NCBI GenBank assembly: GCA_018389105.1
Contig: JACATO010000689.1
Coordinates: forward strand, 914,501-978,500
Reading direction: 5' to 3'
DNA from: Nautilus pompilius
Taxonomy: Eukaryota > Mollusca > Cephalopoda > Nautilida > Nautilidae
DNA: 64,000 nt
Shown here: positions 25,770-39,800 of the stretch, piece by piece
Layout: each line of letters begins with the position of its first letter
How positions within the stretch are numbered: the first letter of the stretch is position 1
The notes under the pieces: generated by a model
Told to the model about the DNA's origin: nothing
The model's database searches: none
Seen by the model: only the letters and a program-made list of their open reading frames with translations
Program-made: the position numbers and the translations under genes

Positions 25770-27800
25770 ACATTTCACTATTAATCAAATATCAGTTATT
25801 ACTGGATGTTGTACTTACGAAAGATATCCTTACTCATCTCCATTATATCCAATACTTATGTTCCCTTTCCAGACTTCTCATATTAACATTTTAGGAGTTG
25901 AAGTCTTTAACCTCTCCTGGAAGCCCATGTTTTAACTATGGTGAAAAAGAAAGGGCTTTCAAGAAATTATGGATCAGAAAGTACTTCACCATCTCTCAAC
26001 TTACCCTACAAATCATAAGTTCATCCTATGATGGAATACTGCTCCTACCTCTGTCCTTAGCATTCTTGATTGAGTTCTATCCAGGGCTGTACACCTGATG
26101 GGAGATGTTGGGCTTACTCAGACTTTAGTCCATGGCTCAATACAATAGTTTCATCTTTATTTTTTTACTGCTGCTGCTAAGGCTCTTGCTTTGTAGAGCT
26201 GATGGTTCTTAAGTACACAGAGTCTGGAATAAAAGATTAAACTCAGCCTAGAAGAGAGTCCAGGCACTACTGTCCTGTAGTCCTACAGAAGAGTCAAAGC
26301 AATGCTTTAGTGACTAGAGTTATCTGGGAGGGCTTTTTTTTTTGTTGCATATTTTCAAGATGTTAAATAAAATAAGACTAAATTTAGCTAAACTCACCCA
26401 AGCGCATAGCCAGAAATTTCTCAAAGGTGGTGAGGACTTCATTCAATGCCAAATTTTTTTTTTTAAAAACTGATTAATTTGATTTTAATAATTCATAGAA
26501 TAGTTATCCCGTGATTTCTTCAAATTTCTAGAATGGATTTTAAAATGTGATTTTTCACTCTTCTTTTTATGACAAGGAGAGAGGGATGCACATTAGTACT
26601 ATATTCTAGTTAATCTGACCAAATTTATTAGCAATTCTCAGCTTCAGTGGCATTCATTATAGGGAATAAATTTCTTTAAGCTAGATGTTCTTTCTCCCTC
26701 AAATTCTTGATAAACTGCCAATGAGATAGTTTCCTTCATGTATTGCTCTTGTTTAATCTTTCTCTTGAAGTCTTAACAGATTATAGCCTTTCAAATCAAC
26801 TGGAATTTTTAGCACTTTCCATTGGGTTAAATAAATGATCAAATGATTTATTAATTTACTGTTGCAACTTTGATGGCAGCCAGGCATATTCTTTAAGAAA
26901 TATTTATTGAAAGATGATAATTGGCAATCAGATGTTTTCTTATTACATTTTGATTCTGTATTTGTACCCAAAAGATTAGTGAAAGTTTCTTTTTAAACGA
27001 TTTGTAATTTTTTCACTGCATCCACATTTTAAAAGCATCTAAGGTTTTTTATAAAATGTCTTGAACATAAAACAAGATTTGAATTTGGAAAGTAATGTTT
27101 AATTGCCTTCATGATTGCTCTTCATCTGATAGCATGTGATGACAGCCTCTTCAAAACTAGGACTAATGGTCTTGTACATAATACTGCTTACTGATTGCAA
27201 GCTCAGTGCAAATTAATGTTTTCAATTTGCTAGAAAAATATATCCAGTTAGAAGTTTAGAAACAACATTAAATAAGCAGTTTTCACCTGGAGTACTAGTT
27301 AGACATAAGTATTCACTGAGAACCTTCATATTTAGTTGCAATCTGTTTGTCAATCCAGTTACTAGATGGAAGCTTACAGGATGGATGGAAATGAAAATTA
27401 TGAAATTTAAGAAGAACCAATTCTATTCTACATCTCTCTCTCAAAAACTCAATTTTGAAGTAGCTTCTAACCTAATAAGGCATTTCTCAAACTCCAACAG
27501 TTTTTTTTCCAAGAGAATCATGAATAGTGAAACCACTTGATCCTTGAAAATCTTTCTGCATGAGTCACATGGAAACGGGCATCATATCAAACAGGTTTAT
27601 ACTGTTTAAATATTTAAATCTAATTTTTCTCGAGTTCATTTTCTTAAAAATATTTTTGGAAGATCTATCACTCCAAAAATACTTCTAAACATTGTGAAAG
27701 ATCCTAGTACTGCCATCAGCTGCCAATCACTCAGAAATCATTTATTGCCATAATCTTTTCTCTCTCAAAATCAATAATTCTTTGAAGAGTAAAGAAATAA
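25770..27800. other. Intergenic sequence between convergent genes
   Basis: AT-rich spacer between the ends of the + strand MMD gene and the - strand C2orf81 gene. No exon, element or RNA gene was recognised. Confidence 0.45.
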
Positions 27801-27804
27801 TAAC

Positions 27805-27810
27805 TTTATT
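27805..27810 (-). terminator. Polyadenylation signal of the C2orf81-like gene
   Basis: AATAAA on the - strand, 63 bp past the TAG stop at 27,873-27,875. It implies a very short 3' untranslated region. Confidence 0.65.
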
Positions 27811-27872
27811 TCTTCCGTTTTGGAGTAATGTTTCAAATAGTCAAGTTGTCTTACTTTTCATGCCCTATAAAG

Positions 27873-30800
27873 CTAAGAGCTTATTTTTGGCTGAGCTGGT
27901 GGATATGGTTCAATCAGTGGGAACGAGGAGGAAACTGTCTTTAGAACTGGGGTTCGCCTCGCCAAGATGTCAGACACTGAGATGTGAGGAGTTGTAGACT
28001 GTGTGGAAATTGGCTTCAAGTTGTTCTGCATTTCAGATAAGTGCAGCTGTCCAACTTGCTGTAAGAAAAAAACAAACAAAAGTGGTATCACTCACAAAGT
28101 ACTGTATAAAGAGGAGAGCTGATAGGAAAAAGTCTGTTTCCATCCCTGACAATGCATAATTAGGCAGCCAATATACAGTATTCTGAGTTTTCTAGGTATC
28201 CTTGGCCAAGTAAAACTAAACAGGAGGGGAAGGAAAAACATGCTGATTAATTGTTATAAATGTGTCAATTAAGTTAAACAGCATTCAGCCATAGAGATCA
28301 GACATTTTAAAGTGGAATCATTAGAGCAGCGATACATGCATGTACAACACACTTACCCTGGGAGGCCCTTTCTTTGTTTTACCTTCAGCTCGAACCAAAA
28401 CTCCTGGGGAGACATCTATCTTGTCCACCTGGAAATTGAGGAAGGATAAGAAATTTACGTGCTTTGTGTTAGACAGACTCGCATCTAAAGTTTTCTGTAT
28501 TTCTGTGTTTTCAACTGCTACTGATAGACCATTAAAGAGACCCATCTTTCAATACAAGGAGGTGATTCATGTTGTATTTACTTTACAATGCAGATCATTT
28601 ATTTAAGCCGATCTAAAATTTACTTGTTCATTTTCCATAAAGTTCTGTGGATATTGGTATATACAAGTTCAAATTCAAATCTAGGAGATGGACTGTAAAT
28701 CTGAAGGTTTAAAAAATGCATCCAATCCACATCAATAATGTAGTTGCTTACCATTGTTTCCATCATGCATTCCTGTGAATTTTCACTTGATTTATCTGAA
28801 GAAAAAACAAGTTTTCAATGCAACATTTCATCTGGTCACATCATGCAGGACAACTTAACACTTATGTATTGTCCTTGTTTAAAGGCATAGGCAGTTTTGA
28901 ACTGCACAAATGTAACTGATACCCATGCAATGCTAATTAACAGTAAAAGTTAATTCCTGTTCTGCAACCATTTCAGTGCAGATTTTGGAAGAAAACTTTG
29001 AAATAATATATAAATAGTGAACTTGGGCAAATGTAAACCTCTTATCCTTAACACTTTTAATCAGATAAATTCTTTGATTTTTACTTGAATGAGAAAATAT
29101 ACTTGGTTAGCCATTTTGTCACATCTTAGGGGGGATGACAAGAAAAAAAAATCCAATCAACAAGTCAGATTGTGACTTGTTTTTGTTCTGTTGTTGCATC
29201 AGTTGTTTTAAGTACATCATCACTAGCTCTGCTTCCTCCTGTAGACCAACAAAATTATAAGCTTTTTCTATGCTCTGAACTGCAAACATCAGACTTAATG
29301 TGCAGACCCACATCTACAGTATTCATCCTGATGCTCAGTGTTGCTTTCAGCCTATCTGCTTTATACATTGAAAAGTAGGGGTCTAGCGGCTTGAGGCTTA
29401 GAAAATATCAAATACTAGTTCTCAAACAAACTGATGGATATTCAGTTCATTCCAAATAAGATCTTCCCTTATTTCAGACAGGAACAAATGTGGGTTAGCA
29501 TATTTGCCAATTATTTTTTAAAATGATATCCATCCTTTAGTCAAAACAATCTTGCAAACTTCCATTTATTGAGGTTTATTGCTTTATAACTATGGCTGCA
29601 TTTCCATAAGAAATAAGTACATTAAGCATGAATATCATAAGACCTAATTGGCTATTATGTTAAAAATGCATTTTTACACTATAAAATATGCATGAAGAAC
29701 AATATTTTGCTTAAAAATAATTTTGGCAGACTTCCTGTGAATAATCACACAACCAGAGACACATGCATTAATATCGTAGGTGGTCTGAACAGATATCAAT
29801 CTTGTATCCTTTTCTTCAGTCTGCTACTGGGTTTCTAATCTTTTCAGATGTTTCATTTACTTGATATTATTTTTATTAAAAAAATCAGTTTTAGATTGAT
29901 AACTACAAAATGCTGCCCTATGGATCTCAATGGTCACAGCCTGTGGCTTTCAGGAATCTAGATAAACTGGACAATAGCAGACACTGAGAATCACATTAAA
30001 GCTCACCATACCATCAGTTATCTTTTTATTCTTCACTCTCTGAAATCTCTTCAGGTCTGCCTGAAAATCTTTCTTTTTTTTATTTCCACTCAAACTATCC
30101 ACAAGAGGCAGTAACTTGTAATCCACCTTCACTCTGTAAAATAAATCATTTTTCATTCAACTCGTCTCCATTTAACAGCACATGAAATGTATTCAACCTT
30201 GTACTAACAAAATCAGGACATCTCTCAAATGATACATACCTATAAATCTTATATTTACTACAGTCACAAAAAATACTTCCCCAAGCTTGTTTTACATTTT
30301 GCATAAATAAGTCACTACTTTTACAGCAGCACCAATGTAATTATATGGTGTAGCTATACATATCTAGGTAGAAACGTATTAACATAACGAATGTAATAGA
30401 GTGACGTAGCTGTTCACATCTTGATGGAAATGAATTAGTACCATCCTTGTAATTGAATAGAGTGGTGTAGTGAAATAAATGAGAAAATATCTAGGTAGAT
30501 GATAAAACATCATTTTAATTTCAAACTAAAAGAGAATCTGCATTTAAAAAGAGCATTTTTTCACAATTTGTTCATATTTATATCATCATAAAAATAAGGC
30601 CCCCTTAAAATACCTGACAAACTTAACATCAAAATAGGGAAAACAACTGGCATTTATGTTAAAAGTTTATGCTAATTTTATTTATTTTTCCATTTTATCA
30701 GAGACATTAACCAGAGAATATCAAAGGCCTTTGTTTACTGCTATTGTTGGCCCTATTCACATTCCTGTTAAAGAAAAAGTACCCTGTTCTGGAGTACAGA

Positions 30801-33800
30801 ACCTGTTTTTGTGTGTGACAGAACAACTCAGTCTGTTAAAGATTATTCTGTAACATAATGTAGACAGTAGATACTTATTTATCATAAACTGGCAAAGCTA
30901 TCACATTATTTTTTCTGTCCAGATGCCTAACTTTGTTTTTAGCTTCTAAATTGTCAGTTTCAAAACAAAATCTAAAATGTAACCCCAAAAAGATCAGAAA
31001 TATTGTAACTATGGCGCAATTACCCTTACTCGGTTAATTGCAGATAGGATAAGTGCAATGAATTCAAAGCCTTGCCTGTTGGTGGGCAATTTTTCAGGGT
31101 CTAGTCTCACCACTGCTACATCTCCAAATTTATCAAAAGTAACATCATCGTTTACAGGCAGCCACTGGTTCTGTAACAAGAAAAAATTGTGGAGTTTGTA
31201 TGTGGAAGCTTTATCACAGCATAATACAGAGAAAATTTTGAAAGATTTGCCAGAACTAGGTATACTGTATATTGTGCTGCATGACTACATAATACTTATT
31301 GAGGTATCAAGACCAGTAAACACAGTATACATGATAGGCTTATCATGGTACAAAACATAGAAAATGAAGAAAGATGCATTTTAACCAATTCTCAAATTTA
31401 AATTTAAAAATCAATATAGGTAATATTTCTGTTACAGAAGAGCGAGTGGAATAAATTAGTAACAAGTGCAGTTAATGATGACTGTCACATCCATAAACTC
31501 TTAGATGAATGGATACTGAACAAATTACACAAACTAGCCAACATGACTTATTCCTCCATGCTTATTCTCAACTCTTTTCTTTTCTTTTATTCTGGTTTTT
31601 CACAGCATGGAATGGAACAAAAATTGTGTACCATAATATGACGTCTTCCTCTTTTGTAGGAGCCATGCATTATATTCTTTGACATTACATGTTCATCTTA
31701 GGAAACGTTCAAAAGATGAGTGAGCATCTCAATGTCAACATAAATCACTAATCAAATACATACTCTTGCAATTTCTTAGGTAGGATTTTCATCCTTTGTG
31801 GTCTGGTCACTCGAGCAGGCTTTGCATCAGTAAAACAACACATTGTTTATGAGTGCCTTAACACTTCAATATCTCTTTTGCACTTCATTATAGAAAGTTT
31901 TGTATATACAATTGTATTCTTATAGCCATTTTGTGCTCTTCTTTTAAAAAACATGGAGTCTGTTAAAACCCTAGGCACTTTGTTGAATTCTTTGTTGTCA
32001 CTTCTTGTTGAACAGAATTTGACAGTGGAAATATCAAATATGCCTGCCACATTAACATCTAAAATGCAGCAGCTAAGGAAAAGTTAATATTAATAGACCT
32101 TCAAATCACTGAGTTTTTGTGCAGATAACACTATAGACAGGATCATGATGCAGATAGGATGCCTCTGCTAGATGCGGCTCTCTGACCATCACTTGTAATC
32201 ATAGTTCAGACATTCTTTGTTAGAATCCTTTGGCAGAGAACTTGCTATCTGCAGTCAAAGTGCACAAAAACAACACTAGAAATATAATATACTGTGGTAC
32301 ATACCTTCATTAAAGAATAATGCATGTCAGATAAGGCAGAACTCCTGTGTGTCAATGACCTTTCAGGGACAATGTCTTTAGCTACATTTAATATTTGCAT
32401 CCCACCAGGATCTTTCTTTTTAACTTGTTTATCCTCCTTCTGGAAAATTAAATAAATTTATATTCTCTCTGAACAACTTTGAAGCATAATGTTCAGAGAT
32501 TAATTTAAAATACAGGCAAATAGAACTTTAAAATACCACACAATGTTAATGCTACAGGAAGAATTCTTCTGTTTCTGCATGATTTATTATGGCTGAACAT
32601 TAACCAAATTGTATGATATAAGAAAGCTTAAGCCAACACACTAATGTAATACTACTATTCATATTTACTAAAACAGTTCCTTGTTGTGAGACTAGTCACT
32701 TACAAGATAGCCAAGCTATTCATCACATTGTGTTTTGTAGTGGACCTTAAGCTACTTGTCCCATTATGTTCTGTATTAAAATCATAGTCCAAAATTTACA
32801 ATCTTGCCAACCTACTCATCACACTGTTTTCTGTAGAGATTCTATTATCAAGCTTACAATTTAGCCAAGCTACCTTGCACTGTGTTCTGTAGTTGCAAGC
32901 TAGACAAGCTACCCATCACATGGTATCTTTACAGAACACAATGGTCACTTGCTACTTGTCACTTTCTGCCCTGTAAACTAAAGCAGATAATTATTGTATT
33001 CCACTTACCTTTTTCTTTGATTTATCTTGAATACCACTTTTTTTGTCTTCATCATAGCTCACAGGTAGTACTGAGTTATTAAATGAAATAGTCTTGTACT
33101 GTTTTTCCAACAATATTTCATTGTTTCTAAAAATAGATTAAAAAAAAAACAGTTTTTAATATTCACCTTTACAAACACTACCCAGCTGTTATAACTAAAA
33201 TTATGGAACAAACAAATATCAGAATTTATTCTGTCTTTTATTTCTAAACCGAAACTTGTGAAAATTTATTTCTGTTTCATTTGTCGGGGCACCAATTTGA
33301 TAACCAAAAGCAAAAATAAATTTTTTAATAAAGCATTTCCAAACCTTTATGCCTGGCAGTAAAGCACAGGAGACTAAACGACAGGACTGATGATCTGAAG
33401 CATTCATCACTTATGCAATTCATTTGAGAGTTCTGCTGGCACAGAAACATTGTTGGCAGTGTTATCTTTAGCTCAAAAGACAATGACATGCACATACAGT
33501 ATTGGAAATAATTATGGAAACATACAGGATGTGAACAAATAATAAGCAATTGCATCTGAAAGATTTATGTTATACATACACAATGCATTATTACAAAAAA
33601 TATGCAAGAACAAAATGAATAGATTGTACAGTGTATTAGTATTTGGTAGGTGTGTGCCCTTTGGTTTATATAAAGACATGACACTTTTTTTTCATGCTCC
33701 CTTGGAGGTTATCCGTGGATAACTGGAATGTTGTTCCAAATATCCTGTAGCACTTTTCATAATTATTCATCTAAGGTGTCTTCTTGCTGTTTGAGTTTCT

Positions 33801-36800
33801 CAGTAGCTATAAACTCCATATAACCTCACTGATGTTCATATCAGGATACTGTACAGACCAAGGCATCTCTGTGAGTATTCTGTCAGCCTCTTTATGTTTC
33901 AGATAGTATTTTTTATCATACTGGCTGTATGCTTGGAGTCAATGTCATGTTGGAAGATAGATCCCTGTGCAATGAGACATATTCCTGAGAAAATGGCATC
34001 ACAAATGAAGACCTGCCTGTACCTCTTAGAAATTTAGAATACAGGTTGAGAATCCCTCATCCGAAATCCTTGAGGCCAAATGTGTTTCGGATTCTGGAAT
34101 TTCTTAAATTTTGGAATATAGATATACTGGTATAATTTGGTAGCTAACCTACTGGGAAGTGGGGACTGAGTACAAGTTCATTTACAACATTATAACTACA
34201 TATGGATACATATAGCCTACAGGTAGTTTCATGTAATATTTTAAAATCATTTTGTGCATGAAACCATAAGAAAAGATGTACATTTAACTATCAGAAAGGT
34301 AAGTTATCACTAGGTAGGCATACTGGTACCATAGGGATATCTGCAGGCCTTTTCAACATTTTCAAAGTATATTAACAAGAAAGCACAGAAAAAGCGCAAA
34401 AGTTACGGTGCGTAATGCATGTACGTCAAGCATGTTGGGACCTGCATGTCGCCCAGGAACCTTCACAGAACTTTTTGGAATTTTCCACTGAAGGTGCTCC
34501 AAAAATATTTTGGATTTTGGAGTTTTTCAGTTTTCATAATCTTGGATAAGGGATTCTTGACCTTTACCATCAATTTTCGGCAAATCACTGATACACTTCA
34601 CATCCATAGTGACCACTTTGTGTTAATGTGTATTGTTCTATCTGTACTTGCAGCTAGGTCATTTGCAAGATCTCCACTGGCTCATCTTTCATCATGCAGA
34701 GAACATACCATAAATAATGAAAAATATTTTTGGAAAGTATGAACTTTTTTCCTCAACTTTGTCTCTTTCAAAAGTACCAGTTTTGCATATTCCTCCCCTT
34801 AAATTCTTCTTTACAGCTCCTGAAACATGAAATAGAACTGCAGTCTGCCCCAAGGAGAAGTCTCCAGTAGTTAAGACTTGATTTCTATATGCTTGTCATG
34901 ATATTTCCTTCTGGAAGAAAATATTCACCACACATTCACTACTTTACAATGACGCCCTTTATAGTCTTTTTGTAGCTATGGTACCTTCTTATTGTTAGCA
35001 TGACATCCAATCAGTGTTTTATATCAACACATGACTGTACTATAAAGCATTTCACTTTTACACATGAGCATTGATTCTATCATGTGTTACTTGAATTTTA
35101 TACAGTTTTTTCTGTTTCCATAGTTATTTCCAATACTGAAGCATACATAAAGTTATATGAGGCAGGAATATTTCAAACTTTTATAAAACCCTTTTTTCAG
35201 TATGAGTTCCTAATCTGCTTTTCAAAATAATAATGATGTCTGCTTCTACTATCTGACTTGGTAAATCATTCAAAACTGTGACATAATTACTTAAATACCA
35301 TTTCTGTCTACTAAATGTTTCATTAAAACTTTTAACTTATGCTCTCTTGTTGCCTATAACCCCAATTTTCATTCCTTATCAGAATAAAATTTGAAAACTT
35401 CAGAATTATCTACAGAAACATTTGTAGGCTAACCCAAGTAACTGAAGCCTCTCTAGTAATTTTTTCTTAAGGTTATGGATGGTGATAATCATTCTAGTAA
35501 ATTGCCTTTGAACCTTTTCCAAGCTATCAACATCATCTCTATTCTCAAATTAAATCTGAAGAAATACTTGAACATTTGAACAAGAAATCATTGGTGGTCA
35601 AGGATTAATTGAATCCTATTATAAGTACTGCCGTCATTTCAATTGATTACCTCAGTTTTTGTTAAATAGTGACTAGATAACAACAAAAATTTGTAGTCTT
35701 TATGTAGTAATGAATTTCTACTTCGGTATGTATTGGTTTCTTGTGTGCTATTTTGACAAATAATACACCTGTAAATGATTTATTGTCACTTTTTTCACCA
35801 GTTGGCTGCACTGGTCACCCCACCCTATCCTGGGTTCCTTTGTTTCTGCCCACATCTAAAAATTAAGAGTTCATGTAGGGCCTTTTGACATAGAATTTAA
35901 TAGCAACCCACTGTGGCTTTTTTTTTCTGTAAACCATAATGCAGTCTGCTGCATCAGCGGCTAATTATCAATCCTCCCATTGTGATAACTGCCAGGCACT
36001 GACAGACATCCTATACAAACATGTCTGGTTAGTTAACTGCTGAAAGTAGTTTGATGCTGTTTTTTTAAAGATACATACTTAGTTTATAATAATAAAACTT
36101 TGGAAATAAAATGATTTTGTAGAGTCAGACTACCATCAAAGAGATTACTGTAGTGTTTAACTCCCTTTTTTGTCATGATGATGAAGGAAAAGAAATTACT
36201 ATATTTTAACAGAGGCTCTGATGTAAAATGAAAAGATGATATCCATAATTCACTGATAAAATACCAGGAAAACTAGTTTCAAATACCTTTCATACATTTT
36301 TTAAAATCATTTTGTTCATATGCATTATTTGTAATAATTGGCTCCTTTCACACATGAAAATAAAGCTGATATTTGTTACATCCTTCAGAACAAAACACGG
36401 TAACCTTAAGGCTGTTGCAGATGCTTACATTTCGTCTATCTCTGGCTCCTCTTCCATAGTGGGAGGATATGCAAATTCCCGAACTACTGGTACAGCACCC
36501 TGAGCCCAGCAATCTGTTACTGCCAGGGGCAGCTCTGGAAGAGAGAACAATTCACCAGCATAGAATGTGTATTGTGTCAAAAGATATTGTAGTGCATACC
36601 TTTTCCACCATGCAAGACTCTTTACTTCTTTTTTAATTACTGGCTTCAAGAGTTAGGATGTTCTGACAGCCGTATATAAGATTAAGTTTACAATTCTACT
36701 GCACACATCTAGATCATGACTTAGAAAGATTGAAGCAAAAAATGTAAACAAAGGGACATAGGTTTACTTGTTTTTAAATGGTGTAGTAACTCCCTGACTA

Positions 36801-39800
36801 TTCTTCTTACAATTTCATGCTGTCCAGTTTTGACCAATGACAAAAAAACCTTAATAATATAAATTTTATGTACAATGAATTTAAAATATATTCAACATCT
36901 CAGTCAGAGTAATCAGCCTCCTGACACAGTTGGTTGCTGCTGAAATGTGTTTTTATACCTGCAAAGTATATGTTACGCAATGTTTCTCTGTACAACAAAC
37001 AGTAAGTGAAGAAATACTGCAAACAACTTTACACGCTAATTACATATTGTTTATTGTTGCATGAAAATTTGCCACCAAATAAATATTTAACCAACTTTTC
37101 AAACTTGCGGGATAGAGATGTTTATGATTATATTAATTGCACTTTCCAGCACTAATATTTAGCATGACCATAATAAGTTTTCAAACATTCTGGCATGGAG
37201 AAAATTAGACTTTTACAATGTTTAGTAGAGGCTGATTTTCATTATTTAATAATGATTGTTTCAAGTTTTTAACTGATTACTCAGGGATGAAAGTTTTCTT
37301 TCATTTACTCTTTGCTTAACATCTTAGACTTCTCCGCAGTTATTCAAATGAATAAAAAAGCATGGAGATTGTGTGGGCCATTCAAATTTTCTTTGTTAAA
37401 AAAAAAAACAGTTCCTTCAATATGTACACACATCTGCCTCCAATTCTTTCTGCCACTTCCAGCTGAACTCCTCCTTGTGAGGTGATACAACCCCAAAACG
37501 GAGCCTGTAGATTACCACTATTAAAAGTGGGCATTGTACACGTCTTATCAAACTTCTCCAGATCCAAGCTACACATGAATAGAGGTCCTTCTTACTTTCA
37601 TCACTCTAGAAAACTTTATCGATAACACTCAAGTTTTTTTTACGTGATATTTTGCACTCTTCTACTTACTGATGAATGGTTTCCCTCAGATCATTCTTCC
37701 ATGAAATCCATGATTGCAGAGCATTTTTTACTGTTTATGGAATAATAATGACTTCGCTCTCCTGCGATTCTTTGGAAACCTGTGTAGCAATTTTTCTTCC
37801 ATCTTCTTTTACCATTATCGATAACTTTCTTGTCCTTTTTTGGATGGGCATCTCTATGCTTACTCACACTTTCAGTCACTCTGAACTTCACAATAATACT
37901 GTAGCGTTTGGTAATTGCTATGTTACACTCACCTCTCTATCTGAAAATCCTTTGGTCTTCATAGCTTTCACCTGCTTTCTCATATCACCACTGCACTCCT
38001 TGATTTTCATATTTGATAGTAACTCAACCATACTAAAAGCACTTTTCTTTATAGCTTTTACACAATATAAATTATTCACATACATTTATTTAATCAAAGT
38101 CCACCAGATGTATGTATTCATTTTTAGTCATGTATAATCAAATCTCAAAATCTGGTTGAATACTTACTTGGAAGCAAGTTTCATGTTGCAATAAACAATA
38201 CATAATTAGGATATTCAAAGTGGAGATATTGACAATACTTTGCCTATTGGTCAGTTCCTACTTTTATTAATTTTCCCTAATAAGGGATTGGCCCTGAGGA
38301 GAAAACTGTTTTTCAAGCCAGTTGTACAGTCCAAATAAGCATAAATGCCTGCTATCACTGCACTTTTTTTTTTTTTATTAATAAGATGACTAATAGCCTC
38401 AAAATAACTATCAACCTTCTGAAAAGTTAAGCTTTTAAATTCCATGTAGAATTTAGGCCTGCTGTGAAACCATCACTACAGTGATGTTTGCAGGAGCAAA
38501 AATTTTACATGCTTTTCTATACATGCAGCAGTTGTGTCCAGGTTAAGTTGTACACCTTTCTGTGAAGCAGCTTCATCAATAATCACCTTCATCAGGAATC
38601 CAGTCAGCAGCTGTAACCCCACCTGTAAGCTGCTCACCTTCATCACGAGCAAGAATCTGCCACTAAGACAAAAGGCAAGAAAATTGGCATTTTTTCACTC
38701 AGAAATAAAGATGATTAAGGCAAAAACAAAAATAGCAAAATAACAATGGATACAAATAATATGCAGGATCCTGATAATTTGAAGAGCCTTCAAAGGCATT
38801 TACTAGAAAGGTTTGGGAAATGAAAGACCATAGTTATTCTGCATATTCACCAAAACTGAAACTTCCTACTATCACAGATTGTGTGGTACTGTAATAGAGT
38901 GTTGTAACTCTGAAAGATAAATAAAAGCTACACGAGCTGTATTTTTTTTTTTTTTTTACCTCTCATACTCTTAAAAAAACAAGAGGATGTAGTCACAAGC
39001 TCTTTAAGGATTGTATTAGGCTACTTTTTCAGAATAATTTGTGTAATATAGTAGTGAATGCATGGGACAGTCTACTTGACATATAATATTCAAAATTTGA
39101 CAAGGATCAAATGATAATCAACAAACCATGAATATTAGATTTACACTAACTCATATTTTCTTTTGATTTCTAACCCCTTCTTTGGAACTTTCATACAAAG
39201 TATTGACCAAATTTCCCCAGGGCATCAAGGTCCGAGATGCACATAAATATACAGACCCTTCATTTTCATGTAAATTTCAGTTCTGAATGCTGACAATTTG
39301 GCATTTAAGAGGTGTTTCAGTACCAAATTGGTCATATTTTAATGTTGGTTGATAGAGAATGGAACAGTAGTGACAGAGATTACATTTGACAACCACAGAA
39401 GTTGCCAAATGGATTAGTATGCTGGAGACTGGAACAATTTCACATCATGTGGCAGATGACTTTGACAATAAATTCTTTCCAGAGCCTGGATTCAGCATCA
39501 AACTTTTGGTAGAGCTACTAGATGACATAGTGGGGGCTAATCCAAGACAAAAAGACAGAACCAGGATTGCATTTTGGTCTTGCAAACAAGGAGGAACTAT
39601 TTCTAGATGGTCATTTTATTGAAATCTGACCTTCAAAATGCAAAAGGTTTCAGTTTCTCAACACAAAATCAGCTTTAAGCTAATGGTATGCATTCAAGAA
39701 AACTCTGCATCTGTATACCACTAACCATGGACCACTGCAGAGGATAGCAGGAGTAAGTTGTAGCTATGTAGGATGGATTGAGAAAGACTGGACCGCTGTA

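Noticed and set aside
30007-30011. GTGAGC donor at 30,007 for the C2orf81 exon
   Set aside because: It leaves phase 0, which puts the next exon into a frame with an early TGA; the GTATGG donor ending the exon at 30,012 fits.
31030-31075. Coding use of the sequence up to the GTAAGG donor at 31,030
   Set aside because: The next exon would then be read in a frame that stops after 12 codons; the GC donor at 31,076 keeps the frame and family order. Kept as a finding for alternative splicing.
37676-38137. 153-codon + strand frame
   Set aside because: Antisense to the Tc1/mariner fossil on the - strand; it has no family similarity and is hydrophobic by composition.
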